A stretch of DNA of 64,000 bases from Candidatus Saccharibacteria bacterium UBA1103 (GTDB lineage: Bacteria; Patescibacteriota; Saccharimonadia; Saccharimonadales; Saccharimonadaceae), in NCBI GenBank assembly GCA_002313515.1, contig DCBQ01000004.1, positions 186,001-250,000 of the forward strand, written 5' to 3'. A program made the translations under genes and the position numbers. Shown piece after piece: positions 16,815 to 26,524 of this stretch (its first letter is position 1; each line of letters opens with the position of its first letter). The notes beneath the pieces are model-generated. The model was given only the letters and a program-made list of their open reading frames with translations. It searched no databases and had not been told where the DNA came from.

Positions 16815-18017
16815 ATGGCTACAAAGAAAAGTAGCAAGCGTGCATCTTCGAAGAAGTCAAATTCGACTAAGACGACGCGCGTGACCAAAAAGACCCTAGA
16901 CGAAGCCAAGGCTGACGTCGACGAGAAGCCTGTAGAGGCTGAAAAAGCTGAGGCTAAAACCAATACAGCTGACACTAAGGCTGACGTCAACGACAACGCT
17001 AAGAGTGATGCTAAGGATGATGATACCGATGAAGTCGTCGAAGTTGTGGAAGTTGTCGAGACTGAGCCAGCTAAGACTGCTGCTGCTAATACCGAAAAGA
17101 AAGGCATTACTGATCGCCTAGCTTCATTGAATCCAGCGGCAATGCTGGCGGAAGCTTTTGGTACGTTTGTACTATCAGCAGTTATCCTAAGTTTGGCGAC
17201 CAACCAGTATTATGGTTCGCTGGGCATTGCTCTAACCCTGGCTGCGCTAGTCGTGATCTTTGGTGCGATTTCGGGCGCACATCTGAATCCAGCAATCACT
17301 ATTGCTGCTTGGATCAACAAGAAGGTTGATGGTGTTAAGGCATTTGCCTACATCGTGGCGCAGTTTGTCGGTGCGGCGTTGGCGATCCTGGCGCTAACTG
17401 GCATTACTAACGCTAACTTCAGCCTAGGCTCTGCGCTAAAGAGCGTAGTGATTTCGCAGAATGTTGCAACCGAGGCAGATATTGCTAAGGCGGGCAGCAT
17501 GGAGCAGTGGTCAAAGGATTTCTTAAAGAATCAGGGTACTACTGAAATAACTAAGGGCAAGACGGCTACCGAGATGGTGGCTGAGATGGCTGGTATTGAT
17601 ACCAACTCCGAGGCAGGCGTAAAGATTTCTGACACTGCTAAACCAAAGGTTCACTCTCAGCTTGGTCTAGAGAAAGGTCAAGAGTGGGGTGCATTGGCTG
17701 CTGAAGTTCTAGGTACGGTTATCTTCGGTCTAGGCGCAGGCTACGCTCTATTCAGCAAGCGTAAGTGTGCAATTTCCAAGGGCTTAGCAATGGGTCTAGG
17801 TATGTTTGTTGGTCTAGCGGTCGCTGGTAGCACTGCGATTCTAAACCCAGCAGTTGCAGTTGCGCTAGGTGCTTTCCACTGGGGTGACTTTGCCACTGTA
17901 GCATGGCCAATCGTTGTCTACGTATTAGGCTCAGTCTTGGGCATGGTAATCGGCGTTTCGATTTACCGCTTGCTGGCTAAGAACAGCGATAATGCTGATG
18001 AGGAATTTGAAGCTTAG
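16815..18017 (+). CDS. MIP-family aquaporin/glycerol facilitator with long charged N-terminus
   Basis: This membrane channel would pass water or small solutes such as glycerol. Both pore loops are present: HLNPAIT near residue 157 and ILNPAVA near 342. The first ~100 residues are a low-complexity Lys/Ala/Asp/Glu tail (Ser/Lys-rich and then DEVVEVVEVV), absent from ordinary aquaporins. A second insertion of about 90 hydrophilic residues (starting near SQNVATEADIAKAGS) lies between the two halves and would lie in the central connecting loop. The first ring residues after the NPA motifs are not those of a classical water-only channel, so the substrate is uncertain. The ribosome site AAGGAGG precedes the ATG. 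Confidence 0.88.
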   Translation: MATKKSSKRASSKKSNSTKTTRVTKKTLDEAKADVDEKPVEAEKAEAKTNTADTKADVNDNAKSDAKDDDTDEVVEVVEVVETEPAKTAAANTEKKGITDRLASLNPAAMLAEAFGTFVLSAVILSLATNQYYGSLGIALTLAALVVIFGAISGAHLNPAITIAAWINKKVDGVKAFAYIVAQFVGAALAILALTGITNANFSLGSALKSVVISQNVATEADIAKAGSMEQWSKDFLKNQGTTEITKGKTATEMVAEMAGIDTNSEAGVKISDTAKPKVHSQLGLEKGQEWGALAAEVLGTVIFGLGAGYALFSKRKCAISKGLAMGLGMFVGLAVAGSTAILNPAVAVALGAFHWGDFATVAWPIVVYVLGSVLGMVIGVSIYRLLAKNSDNADEEFEA

Positions 18018-18035
18018 TCTGTAAAATTCTAACGT

Positions 18036-18065
18036 AAAATAGCTCTCGCATGCGGGAGCTATTTT
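18036..18065 (+). terminator. Rho-independent terminator after the aquaporin gene
   Basis: AAAATAGCTC and GAGCTATTTT form the outer stem of a hairpin with an inner CGCATGCG. It ends just before the pheS -10 box. Confidence 0.85.
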
Positions 18066-18089
18066 GCTATCTGTGCTAAAATAATAGAT

Positions 18090-19115
18090 ATGAAATTAGA
18101 GGAAGTTCGGAATAATTTCCTTGACCAGATTAAGGCGGGCGTGGATCCGCATGAGCTATTAAAGGCCAAGGAGCTAAAAGATTTGTACCGCGAGATTCCT
18201 AAATTGCCGGTAGCAGAGCGCTCGGCGTTTGGACAGAAAATCAACGCGTTAAAGAGTGATATTCAAGCAGCGGCTGATGAATATGCCGCGAAGCAAGAAG
18301 CGGCTAGTGTAGAGTCGCTGGATGTAACGGCGCCATTTGACGTCAGCACTAAGGACCATACGGCGGCACATCCTGATTTGCTGCCGGTCGAGCACAGCTC
18401 GCTGCACCCACTGACTTTGGAGTTACAACACGTGGTGGATGTGTTTACGCGGATGGGCTTTGAATGCCACGAAGCGCGTCAGATTGACGACGATTACCAT
18501 ATGTTTACTAGTTTGAACTTCCCGCCTAATCACCCAGCGCGCGATGGTTACGATACTTTCCGCACTGAGGAGGGCTATATCCCGCCGGCTCACACTACGG
18601 CCATGGAGAACCGCACCCTAAAGGCTGGCAAGGCTAAGCTAGAGGCTGGTGGCCAGATCGCGGAGATTCACTACGGTCGCGTATTCCGTAACGAGGACGC
18701 TGACGTAACTCACGATCATACCTTTAACCAAATCGAGGGTGTCTTTGTATCGCGTGACGCTAACCTGGGTCAGATGCTGGGTCTACTCAAGAACTTCTTT
18801 GAGACTTATTACGGCCAGAAACTAAATATCAAGACTCAGCCAGGCTACTTCCCATTTACCGAGCCGAGTCTGGAATTCCAGATCGAGAAGCCAGCGGCAT
18901 TAGGCGGTGGTGGTAAAGGCGGCGAATGGCTAGAGATGCTGGGCTGCGGCATGCTTCATCCGAATGTATTAAAAGAGGCCGGTATTGATCCGACTAAGTA
19001 TCGTGGTTTTGCCTGGGGTGGCGGCTTGGAGCGCCTAGTGATGCTGAAATATGGCATTGAGGACCTAAGACATTTTGAATCGGGCAAGCTAGCGTTCTTA
19101 AGGAAGTTTGAGTAA
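18090..19115 (+). CDS. pheS: Phenylalanyl-tRNA synthetase alpha subunit
   Basis: The alpha subunit holds the catalytic core that charges tRNA-Phe. An N-terminal coiled coil (~85 residues) precedes the class II core: HPLTLELQHVVDVFTRMGF, FRTEEGYIPPAHTT with PPAHTT close to the usual LRTHTS region, HYGRVFRNEDADVTHDHTFNQIEG (motif 2) and FAWGGGLERLVMLKYGI (motif 3). At 341 residues it is full length. A TAAAAT box ends 7 nt before the ATG, so the mRNA is probably leaderless. pheT follows after 12 nt. Confidence 0.96.
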   Translation: MKLEEVRNNFLDQIKAGVDPHELLKAKELKDLYREIPKLPVAERSAFGQKINALKSDIQAAADEYAAKQEAASVESLDVTAPFDVSTKDHTAAHPDLLPVEHSSLHPLTLELQHVVDVFTRMGFECHEARQIDDDYHMFTSLNFPPNHPARDGYDTFRTEEGYIPPAHTTAMENRTLKAGKAKLEAGGQIAEIHYGRVFRNEDADVTHDHTFNQIEGVFVSRDANLGQMLGLLKNFFETYYGQKLNIKTQPGYFPFTEPSLEFQIEKPAALGGGGKGGEWLEMLGCGMLHPNVLKEAGIDPTKYRGFAWGGGLERLVMLKYGIEDLRHFESGKLAFLRKFE

Positions 19116-19127
19116 GGGATAGATAAT

Positions 19128-21635
19128 ATGATAATTTCAGTAAATTGGTTGAAGAAATACATTGCAAACGTACCGCCGATTGATAAGTTGGCCAAATTAA
19201 TTGGCGCACGATTGGTTGAGATTGAGAGTATCACTGACCTGAACCAGAAGTATGCTGGTGCAGTGGTAGTTGAGGTGAAGAGCTGTATCGCACACCCGAA
19301 TAGTGACCACTTGCATATATGCAGGGTAGATGACAATGGTAAAACGGCGAACGTGCCGCGTGACGAAAATGGCTATGTGGAAGTAGTCTGCGGTGCGCCG
19401 AATGTACATACGGGCATGAAGGCAGTGTGGCTGCCGCCGAAAACTACCGTACCGGAAACGTTTGGCACTAACGATGAATTGATACTGAGCGCTCGTAAAC
19501 TACGTGGTGTATTGAGCCAGGGTATGATGGCGAGCCCACGCGAATTGGATCTATGGGACGAGCATGAAGGAATCTTGGATGCCTCGGATTTTGAGGCGCA
19601 GCCAGGCGACTCTATCATCAAGCTATTCAATCTCGATGACTACCTGCTAGAGGTTGAGAATAAGAGTTTGACCCATCGTCCAGATTGCTTTGGCGTGATT
19701 GGCTTTGCTCGTGAAGTGGCGGCGATCTTGGGCGAAGAAGTTAAGACGCCTGATTGGTTTAATGATTTAGACGGCGAGCCGGAGCTTGGCGAGTTTAAGG
19801 ATGCCGTATCAGTATCTATCGCTGACCCTGAATTATGCAACCGCTACGAGTGCATCGCGCTAGACAATGTGGATGGCAGTAAAGATTTGCCAGCAATTAT
19901 GCGCAGTGAGCTGAGCCGGGTAGGGGTACGTTCTATTTCGGCGCCCGTAGACATTACTAACTATCTAATGATGGAAACCGGCCAGCCTTTGCATGCCTTT
20001 GACCTGGATAAAGTAACGGCGCTGTCGCCAACCAAAAAATCGGACATTGTGGTGCGAGCAGGCCGCCAGGGCGAAACATTAGAGCTATTAGACGGCCGCA
20101 CAATTGAGCTAGTAGATAAAGACATTGTAATTGCGGCTGGTACAGCTGAGAATAGTGTGCCGATTGCACTAGCTGGGGCGATGGGCGGTAAAGCTACTGA
20201 GATTACTACGGATACTAAGCGGGTGCTACTAGAAAGCGCTACCTTCAACCTGTATAACCTACGCAATACCCAGTTCCGCCACGGTATCTTTAGCGAGGCG
20301 ATTACCCGCTTTACTAAGGGCCAACCTAGCCCACTGACGCACCCAGTGCTGCTGCGGGCGGTGGCTATGCTAGAGCAATACGCTGGCGCACGCACGATTA
20401 GCGATGTGATTGACAGCTACCCGATCAAGCCTACAGTTAATAAATTCGATATGCCGACCAAGCTGGTGGGTGATGTGCTAGGCAATATCGAGGGTGGCTA
20501 TACGCCAGAAATGATTACAGAGACCCTGCATAATCTGCAGTACGACGACATTGATGTCGATGACCAGCGTTTGAGGGCTACGGCTCCGTGGTGGCGAACT
20601 GACCTACATATCAACGAGGATGTAATTGAGGACATCGGTCGTGTCAACAGCTATGACACCATCACCGCGACCAGCCCACAGCGCGACTTTAGTGCGGCTG
20701 AGGTTGATCCGCTATATGCAGTGGAGATGGAGCTGCGAAAGCGCCTGCACGAAGCTGGCGGAAATGAAGTCTATAGCTACTCCTTTATCCACGGTGATTT
20801 ACTGGACAAAGTGGGCGATGATAAAACTAAGGCATTTCGCATCGTGAATGCAATTTCGCCAAATCTACAGTACTATCGTCGTAGCTTATTACCAAACTTG
20901 GTCGAGCTAACGCGTGATAACCTGCGGGCGGGCTATGATGACTTTATGCTGTTTGAAGTCGGCAAGGTGCACCGTAAAGGTCAGATGGATTCAGACGAGC
21001 CGACCTTGCCAGCTGAACTACCGCAGGTGGCGGGAGTATTGGCATCAAAGAAGGCGACTGGCTCGGCCTTTTACCAATTAAAGCACATCTTAGGCTATAC
21101 CTTTGGTCACGAAGCGCTAGCTTATGTGCGGCTAGACCAGGCTAAAGAGTCGCTAGACTCCTCGTTGAACCTATTTGAGCCTAAGCGAGCGGCGACGATT
21201 TACCTGAACAATCAGCTAGTTGGCGTAGTAGGCGAGTTCAAGGGCAAGATTCGCCGGGAGTTCAAGCTGCCGGATTATACAGCGGGCTTTGTGTTGCTGA
21301 CTAGACAGATTGACATTAAGCAACTAACCGATAAAGAATATATGCCAGTTATGCGCTATCAGGGGACCTCGCGCGATGTAACCTTGGGAGTGCCAGCTGC
21401 GACTACTTTTGACGCAGTGCTGGGCTTCGTACGGAAGCAGCTAACACACGTGGCGGATCGCCTAGTTTACACGGTAACGCCGTCGGGTATCTACGCCCCT
21501 GATGCGGATAGCCGTAATGTAACACTGCACATTGATTTCTACGATCCCGCAAAGACGATTGACACTGCGGATGTCAATGCGGTAATGCACCGGATTGAGA
21601 AGCATGCAGCGGAAATTAGCGCTAGGGTAATATAG
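19128..21635 (+). CDS. pheT: Phenylalanyl-tRNA synthetase beta subunit
   Basis: The beta subunit forms the heterotetramer with PheS and carries editing and tRNA-binding domains. The N-terminal tRNA-binding OB fold is visible (VVEVKSCIAHPNSDHLHICR), followed by the B3/B4 editing region (SLTHRPDCFGVIGFAREVA), the B5 domain (TAPWWRTDLHINEDVIEDIGR near residue 485) and a C-terminal anticodon-binding domain (MRYQGTSRDVTLGVP). The length of 835 residues is a little above average. It is cotranscribed with pheS. Confidence 0.96.
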   Translation: MIISVNWLKKYIANVPPIDKLAKLIGARLVEIESITDLNQKYAGAVVVEVKSCIAHPNSDHLHICRVDDNGKTANVPRDENGYVEVVCGAPNVHTGMKAVWLPPKTTVPETFGTNDELILSARKLRGVLSQGMMASPRELDLWDEHEGILDASDFEAQPGDSIIKLFNLDDYLLEVENKSLTHRPDCFGVIGFAREVAAILGEEVKTPDWFNDLDGEPELGEFKDAVSVSIADPELCNRYECIALDNVDGSKDLPAIMRSELSRVGVRSISAPVDITNYLMMETGQPLHAFDLDKVTALSPTKKSDIVVRAGRQGETLELLDGRTIELVDKDIVIAAGTAENSVPIALAGAMGGKATEITTDTKRVLLESATFNLYNLRNTQFRHGIFSEAITRFTKGQPSPLTHPVLLRAVAMLEQYAGARTISDVIDSYPIKPTVNKFDMPTKLVGDVLGNIEGGYTPEMITETLHNLQYDDIDVDDQRLRATAPWWRTDLHINEDVIEDIGRVNSYDTITATSPQRDFSAAEVDPLYAVEMELRKRLHEAGGNEVYSYSFIHGDLLDKVGDDKTKAFRIVNAISPNLQYYRRSLLPNLVELTRDNLRAGYDDFMLFEVGKVHRKGQMDSDEPTLPAELPQVAGVLASKKATGSAFYQLKHILGYTFGHEALAYVRLDQAKESLDSSLNLFEPKRAATIYLNNQLVGVVGEFKGKIRREFKLPDYTAGFVLLTRQIDIKQLTDKEYMPVMRYQGTSRDVTLGVPAATTFDAVLGFVRKQLTHVADRLVYTVTPSGIYAPDADSRNVTLHIDFYDPAKTIDTADVNAVMHRIEKHAAEISARVI

Positions 21636-21667
21636 AATAGATAGAGATTGAATAAGGAGGGTAATAA

Positions 21668-22285
21668 ATGAGCTCGTATCACAAGACACCAAAGGGCCAG
21701 CGTATCGGCATCTGGATAATCGCCATCATGATGCTGGTGTTCACTATTGCTGGTTTTGCCTCGATGATTTTAGGTGTGGTTAACCCGAAGACCGACCCCA
21801 GCACGATCGCTAACGACAAGGTTAACGAGGAATACAAAAAATATATCGAGGAGTATAACAAGCAGCAGGAAGAGGCGGCTAAGAAAAAGCGTATCTTTAG
21901 CGACGACTACAAAGACAAAGTGGCCAGCTTTAACGCTGACGACGTTAAAGAGCTAGCGGTAGAGACACTCAAAGAGGGCGAAGGCGCTACCTTAGCCAAG
22001 GGCGAAACCTTCAAGGCTAACTACACCGGCTGGAAGCCAGACGGCACTATCTTTGATAGCACTAAGAGTGAAGGTGGCGAGGCGACTCCAGTAGAGTTAA
22101 CACTAAAAGACGGACAGCTAATTGATGGCTGGATAGAAGGCTTGGATGGCAAGCGCGCTGGTGGCGTTTACTTGTTGTCGATTCCGTCGGGCAAGGCTTA
22201 CGGCGAGAATGGTAACGGCAATACTATCCCAGCTAACACACCGCTAAAGTTTGTGATTGAAATTACTGAGGTAACGAAGAAATAA
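21668..22285 (+). CDS. Membrane-anchored FKBP-type peptidyl-prolyl isomerase
   Basis: A short cytoplasmic start is followed by one membrane helix (IWIIAIMMLVFTIAGFASMI), a charged coiled-coil spacer and a C-terminal FKBP domain: FKANYTGWKPDGTIFDST, then GWIEGLDGKRAGGVYLLSIPSGKAYGENG and IPANTPLKFVIEI. The domain would face the cell exterior and assist folding of secreted proteins by proline isomerisation. AAGGAGG precedes the ATG. The last 23 nt overlap the 3' end of the convergent methyltransferase gene. Confidence 0.9.
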   Translation: MSSYHKTPKGQRIGIWIIAIMMLVFTIAGFASMILGVVNPKTDPSTIANDKVNEEYKKYIEEYNKQQEEAAKKKRIFSDDYKDKVASFNADDVKELAVETLKEGEGATLAKGETFKANYTGWKPDGTIFDSTKSEGGEATPVELTLKDGQLIDGWIEGLDGKRAGGVYLLSIPSGKAYGENGNGNTIPANTPLKFVIEITEVTKK

Positions 22286-22811
22286 CTAGACTATATAGGG
22301 CAATCCCCGTGGCGACCGAGACGTTGTAACTTTCCTTTTGGCCGAACATGGGGATTTCCACTAAATCGTCGCACTGCTCCAGGAGGCTATTGATAATACC
22401 GTGTACCTCCTCACCTAGGAGCAGGGCTATTTTAGATGGTGCCTGATAATACGCTAGTACCACGGAGCGCTCGTTTTGCTCTAGGCCGACTAGGCGGTAG
22501 CCAGACTGCTTTAGCTGGCTAACTAATTTATTAATATCAGTGCGATAGCTTAACCTGACCAACTCCTCAGCCCCCAGGGCGCTGCGATGAAGCTCATGCG
22601 CTAGTTTGGCTTTGACATGCGGTAAAATTGGCGCATTGGTGCCGTCAGTGGCGCATTCCAGATTGGGTGTATAACCCGTGGCGTAGCACTGCTGAATACC
22701 GAGGCATTCGCAGGTGCGTAGAATTGCGCCCACGTTTTGAACAGAGCGGATGTTATGCAGTAGCACCACAATATCACGAGGTGGTTTAGTGAATTCACGC
22801 GATTTAGACAT
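22263..22811 (-). CDS. SpoU/TrmH-family RNA 2'-O-methyltransferase
   Basis: SPOUT methyltransferases transfer a methyl group to a ribose 2'-OH in tRNA or rRNA. Motifs visible are VVLLHNIRSVQNVGAILRTC near the N-terminus (motif 1 Asn and Arg), KIALLLGEEVHGI (motif 2) and VEIPMFGQKESYNVSVATGI (motif 3 with the knot). The start is set at 22811 because TATACT ends 6 nt upstream of this ATG; a longer frame to 22880 crosses that promoter. At 182 residues it is a short TrmH/TrmL-like member. The target RNA is unknown. Confidence 0.88.
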   Translation of the reverse strand: MSKSREFTKPPRDIVVLLHNIRSVQNVGAILRTCECLGIQQCYATGYTPNLECATDGTNAPILPHVKAKLAHELHRSALGAEELVRLSYRTDINKLVSQLKQSGYRLVGLEQNERSVVLAYYQAPSKIALLLGEEVHGIINSLLEQCDDLVEIPMFGQKESYNVSVATGIALYSLVISSLPQ

Positions 22812-22856
22812 AATAATAGTATAAACCAAGTGAAACGCTTGTGCTAAAATAGAGTT

Positions 22857-24551
22857 ATGTATAACGATCCTGCCGAGCAAGCCAAACGTTTTCGTGAGAC
22901 TGACGAACAGAATACTGCTCGCCGCGCCGCCATCTTGGGCGTGCAGTATGTTGACATGCGCGATACCGAGCAGTCCATGCCACTAGTCATGGACATGATG
23001 TCCATCCCAGACATGTACAAATACAAGATGGTGCCGATGCAGAAGCCAACTGAAACTAGTCCGGCGCTATACGCTATTACTTTGTCGACGCCAGAGTCCG
23101 AGCTGAAAGAGATCAATGATGTCGCAACTGCTAACCAGATTTCAGTGCAGTATCGTTTAATATCTGATTCGGCGTTTAAGGCATTGATGTTGCGCTACGA
23201 CCCACCAAAAGAGGTGGTTTACCACAACGTCGAGATTTCATCGGAAGGCAATAGCGACACATTTAAGAAGGTCAGCGACGAGCTAGAAAAAGTGCGACCA
23301 GACGATATTCTAAACTATCTGATTCTACAAGCCGATATGCTGGGCGCGTCGGATATTCACCTAGAAAATGAGCGTAACCAAGTGCGGATTCGCTTCCGTA
23401 TTGATGGCACTTTGCATCCAATTGCTACACTATCTCATGATAAATACCGCATTCTGTTTGCCTCGATTGCCTCGGCGGCTAATCTGTCGCGAGCGGCGGT
23501 AACGGCACAGTCGGGCCACATCGTGCGCGAGATTGGTGACCTAAGGCGTTCATTTAATTTGGTCGGTGGCACTGGCAGCTTAGCCTCATCTAATGTACAG
23601 AATGAGGATGCTAATCACACGCTGAACATGCGTATCGAAACAGTGCCGACTAACTACGGTCAGGATGCGGTGATTCGCTTGTTTAACTTTCGCGCAGAGA
23701 TGCTCAACATGGATGTGCTAGGCTTGAGTGATGGTGAAAAAGCTGAGCTAGAACAAATTATCTCCCACCCACACGGCATGGTGATGGTGGTAGGTCCGAC
23801 TGGATCAGGTAAGTCGACCACGCTATATAGTATTCTGAACGCCCTGAATGACACCACGCGCAAGATTCTGACGCTTGAAGACCCGGTCGAGTTTGATATA
23901 CCAGGGGTAACGCAGATTCCAGTGGATACGACCCACGGCCAGTCTTTCGCTGATAACGTGCGTACGATTTTGCGTCTTGACCCTGACGTAGTGATGGTGG
24001 GTGAGATTCGCGACGTCGATACTGCCCGCACGGCTATTCAGGCGGCTATTACGGGCCACCTACTACTCGCTACCTTCCACGCCCAGGATGCTGGCGCAGC
24101 CTTCGCACGCATTATTGATATGATTGGCGTGAACCCTGTATTTACCACCTCAATCCGTTTGGTAATTGGTCAGCGTCTAGTGCGACGGCTAGATGATGAA
24201 ACTAAGATCGCCTACGAGCCAGATGAAGCCACAAAACAGTGGATACGTAATGCCCTAGCGGATTTGCCTGATAGCTATGACGATAAGCCAGACTTAGATC
24301 ACATTACGTTATATCGTCCTGGCACCAGCGACGATAATCCCTTCGGCTACAAAGGTCGTACCGTGCTGATGGAGCAACTAATTGTCGACGATTCAATTAC
24401 TAAATTTATTAGTGGCTCGCCGTACGACGTGAACGCCGAGGCGATTACAAAGACAGCACAGCATAATGGCATGGTTACTATGTTGCAAAAGGGTGTACTA
24501 AAGGCCTTAAAGGGCGAAACTACTCTCGAAGAAGTCAACCGTGTTCTGTAG
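22857..24551 (+). CDS. Type IV pilus/type II secretion assembly ATPase (GspE/PilB family)
   Basis: This cytoplasmic hexameric ATPase powers pilus extension or secretion. The N-terminal N1/N2 region precedes the catalytic core: Walker A VVGPTGSGKSTTLY near residue 313, the Asp box TLEDPVEF, Walker B VMVGEIRDVDTA and the His box GHLLLATFHAQDA. The zinc-binding tetracysteine typical of PilB is missing, and RRLDDETK follows QRLVRR instead. A TAAAAT box ends 6 nt before the ATG (leaderless). Next downstream is a gene set for membrane coiled-coil proteins, possibly linked to the same surface machinery. Confidence 0.9.
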   Translation: MYNDPAEQAKRFRETDEQNTARRAAILGVQYVDMRDTEQSMPLVMDMMSIPDMYKYKMVPMQKPTETSPALYAITLSTPESELKEINDVATANQISVQYRLISDSAFKALMLRYDPPKEVVYHNVEISSEGNSDTFKKVSDELEKVRPDDILNYLILQADMLGASDIHLENERNQVRIRFRIDGTLHPIATLSHDKYRILFASIASAANLSRAAVTAQSGHIVREIGDLRRSFNLVGGTGSLASSNVQNEDANHTLNMRIETVPTNYGQDAVIRLFNFRAEMLNMDVLGLSDGEKAELEQIISHPHGMVMVVGPTGSGKSTTLYSILNALNDTTRKILTLEDPVEFDIPGVTQIPVDTTHGQSFADNVRTILRLDPDVVMVGEIRDVDTARTAIQAAITGHLLLATFHAQDAGAAFARIIDMIGVNPVFTTSIRLVIGQRLVRRLDDETKIAYEPDEATKQWIRNALADLPDSYDDKPDLDHITLYRPGTSDDNPFGYKGRTVLMEQLIVDDSITKFISGSPYDVNAEAITKTAQHNGMVTMLQKGVLKALKGETTLEEVNRVL

Positions 24552-24623
24552 CACCTGCAGCACCGCACGGGTTGGTGAAACTTGCTCGGTTCAGCTAAAT
24601 TTGCTATTATTAGCATAATAGTT

Positions 24624-25961
24624 ATGGGTGATTTTATCGGTAATCTCTTGCAACAGCCGCTTCTTGGTGTCGGGCTGATTGCTTTTCTGGCGCTACTGAT
24701 TGGAGCTGGAGTAAAAATTGGCCAGGAGTTGTACTGGATGGGGACGATTGAATTTATTAAGGGCTGGATCTTAACGGGTCTGGTATCATTAGTTGGCGTT
24801 GTCGGCCTCTCTTATTTGGTAGCTATATATCAGACTCCAGCCTCAGGCCGCATGGCGATTGTAGTGGGTAATACACAAAATACGCCCAAGGCAAAGCTGG
24901 ATGGCGGTATTAAAACGCGCCTAGAGAAGGTAATGATGCAGCACGCTGGTGGTAGTGTTGAGGATATGGCTGATGCGATTAGTATAGTTGAGGCGGATGG
25001 TGATCCTTATGTAATAAATCTGGATAGCAGCAAATTAAAACGAATTAGTGGTAACGAGACGCAGGCGAAGATTGATATCCAGAAGAATATTGACGCTATC
25101 GATAAGCAAATATCTAGTATCAAGCCAAAGACTAGTGGTGTCAATTATTTGGAGGCGATTTTGCGAGCTAGCGATGAGTTGGGTACTGGTGATGACTATG
25201 AAGAAGACGACGAGAGTAACTCGTCGCATAGAGGGTCGGACAGCATTATAGTGATTGGTTCGGGGCTCTCGGACACGGGTGATCTCAATTTCGTAGGCAC
25301 TAATCTATTAACTGACCCGTCGCGACAGAATGACTTAATCCAGAAAGCTGCAAATGGACATCAGAAGGCGCTCGACAATATCCACGTCACTTTTTATGGT
25401 CTAGGATATACTGTTGCACCGCAAGCAAGCCTGTCGACCAAGCAGCGTGATGGTGTACGCGAGATTTATACTCAGCTGGTTGATAAATTGGACGGTAGGG
25501 CTACTATCGAAACGGAGTCACTAAGTGGTCCGGCGGTTGATACGCCATATACCGTCAATCCAACTGACACGGGCTGCGGCAATATCGAGCTGACTTTCGA
25601 CGACAGTAAGTTGAAATTTAATAGCGATCGAGCTAGCTTCGTGAACGATAGTAATGCTGATGTCATTGCTGATCAAATCGTCGGTGTCTATAATCAGAAT
25701 AAAGATAAGGTAAAGTCAATTGACGTAGACGGCTATATTGCGCATTACCAGAGCAGCAACCCCAACTTGTCACTAGACCGGGCTAATGCTATGAAGGATC
25801 TACTAATAAAACGTGGTATACCGGACGATAAGATTAAGGCTAGTGGTAAGGGTTTTGGCCCATATGAGTATAGCAACAAAGAATCGCATGATTCGACCGA
25901 TCGACGTAATCGTATGATTAAGGTAACTGTACAGCGGGACCAGAAGGATTGTCGCGAGTAG
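24624..25961 (+). CDS. Membrane protein with C-terminal OmpA/MotB-like peptidoglycan-binding domain
   Basis: Two N-terminal membrane segments (LIAFLALLIGAGVKI and WILTGLVSLVGVVGLSYLV) are followed by an extracytoplasmic Rossmann-like region with IIVIGSGLSDTGDLNF, which resembles a von Willebrand A-type strand. The C-terminal ~110 residues fit the OmpA/MotB fold: VDGYIAHYQSSNPNLSLDRA and KGFGPYEYSNKESHDSTDRR with NRMIKVTV at the end. Such domains bind peptidoglycan. The start is placed after a CATAAT box 4 nt upstream. It heads a five-gene set with gaps or overlaps of no more than 14 nt. Confidence 0.7.
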   Translation: MGDFIGNLLQQPLLGVGLIAFLALLIGAGVKIGQELYWMGTIEFIKGWILTGLVSLVGVVGLSYLVAIYQTPASGRMAIVVGNTQNTPKAKLDGGIKTRLEKVMMQHAGGSVEDMADAISIVEADGDPYVINLDSSKLKRISGNETQAKIDIQKNIDAIDKQISSIKPKTSGVNYLEAILRASDELGTGDDYEEDDESNSSHRGSDSIIVIGSGLSDTGDLNFVGTNLLTDPSRQNDLIQKAANGHQKALDNIHVTFYGLGYTVAPQASLSTKQRDGVREIYTQLVDKLDGRATIETESLSGPAVDTPYTVNPTDTGCGNIELTFDDSKLKFNSDRASFVNDSNADVIADQIVGVYNQNKDKVKSIDVDGYIAHYQSSNPNLSLDRANAMKDLLIKRGIPDDKIKASGKGFGPYEYSNKESHDSTDRRNRMIKVTVQRDQKDCRE

Positions 25962-25962
25962 T

Positions 25963-26523
25963 ATGAAAACAAAGTATCCGGCAATTAGGTTGCGCTATGG
26001 TATATGGCTGCGACATCGTGATCGCAGTAATGGACGTCGCGACCGGCGTAAGGACATCGATAATTATAGATATAATAAAACCACGAAGTATATGGATCTG
26101 ATAAAGGCCGAGATGGAATTCAGGCTGAATCGTGAACAAGGACGATATGACATTGTCCGATCGCAACAGCAGAGAATGGTTGATCGTGCGGAACAGGTGG
26201 TTTCCGAGTTTCAGCAAGCACATAACGAGTTACTGACTAGGCTAGAACAGCTAGAAAGCCAGCATAAAGTACTGAAGGATGATTATATCAGGCGCGCCAG
26301 TATCGAACGCCAAATCAGTGACCTTAATGCGCAGATAGTAGCAAGCGACTTAAGGCTCAGCAAGCTAAAGCAACAGCATAAGACCGAGCAAAGCATAGCA
26401 GACAACATCGATAAGACCTATCGCAATAATTGTACAGTTATCCGTGCTTGGGCTGATGCGCGAGTGCAATTATACGTAGACACGCTATTTAAGAAAGTAG
26501 ATAGAGATAAGGAGGCGAAATAA
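25963..26523 (+). CDS. Coiled-coil protein with basic N-terminus
   Basis: The first 45 residues are very basic (LRHRDRSNGRRDRRKDIDNY) and the rest is a long coiled coil (EQVVSEFQQAHNELLTRLEQ). There is no membrane segment. The start follows the previous stop by 1 nt, so translation is probably coupled. It is unrecognised, but the cluster context suggests a scaffold for the membrane proteins around it. Confidence 0.6.
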   Translation: MKTKYPAIRLRYGIWLRHRDRSNGRRDRRKDIDNYRYNKTTKYMDLIKAEMEFRLNREQGRYDIVRSQQQRMVDRAEQVVSEFQQAHNELLTRLEQLESQHKVLKDDYIRRASIERQISDLNAQIVASDLRLSKLKQQHKTEQSIADNIDKTYRNNCTVIRAWADARVQLYVDTLFKKVDRDKEAK

Positions 26524-26524
26524 A

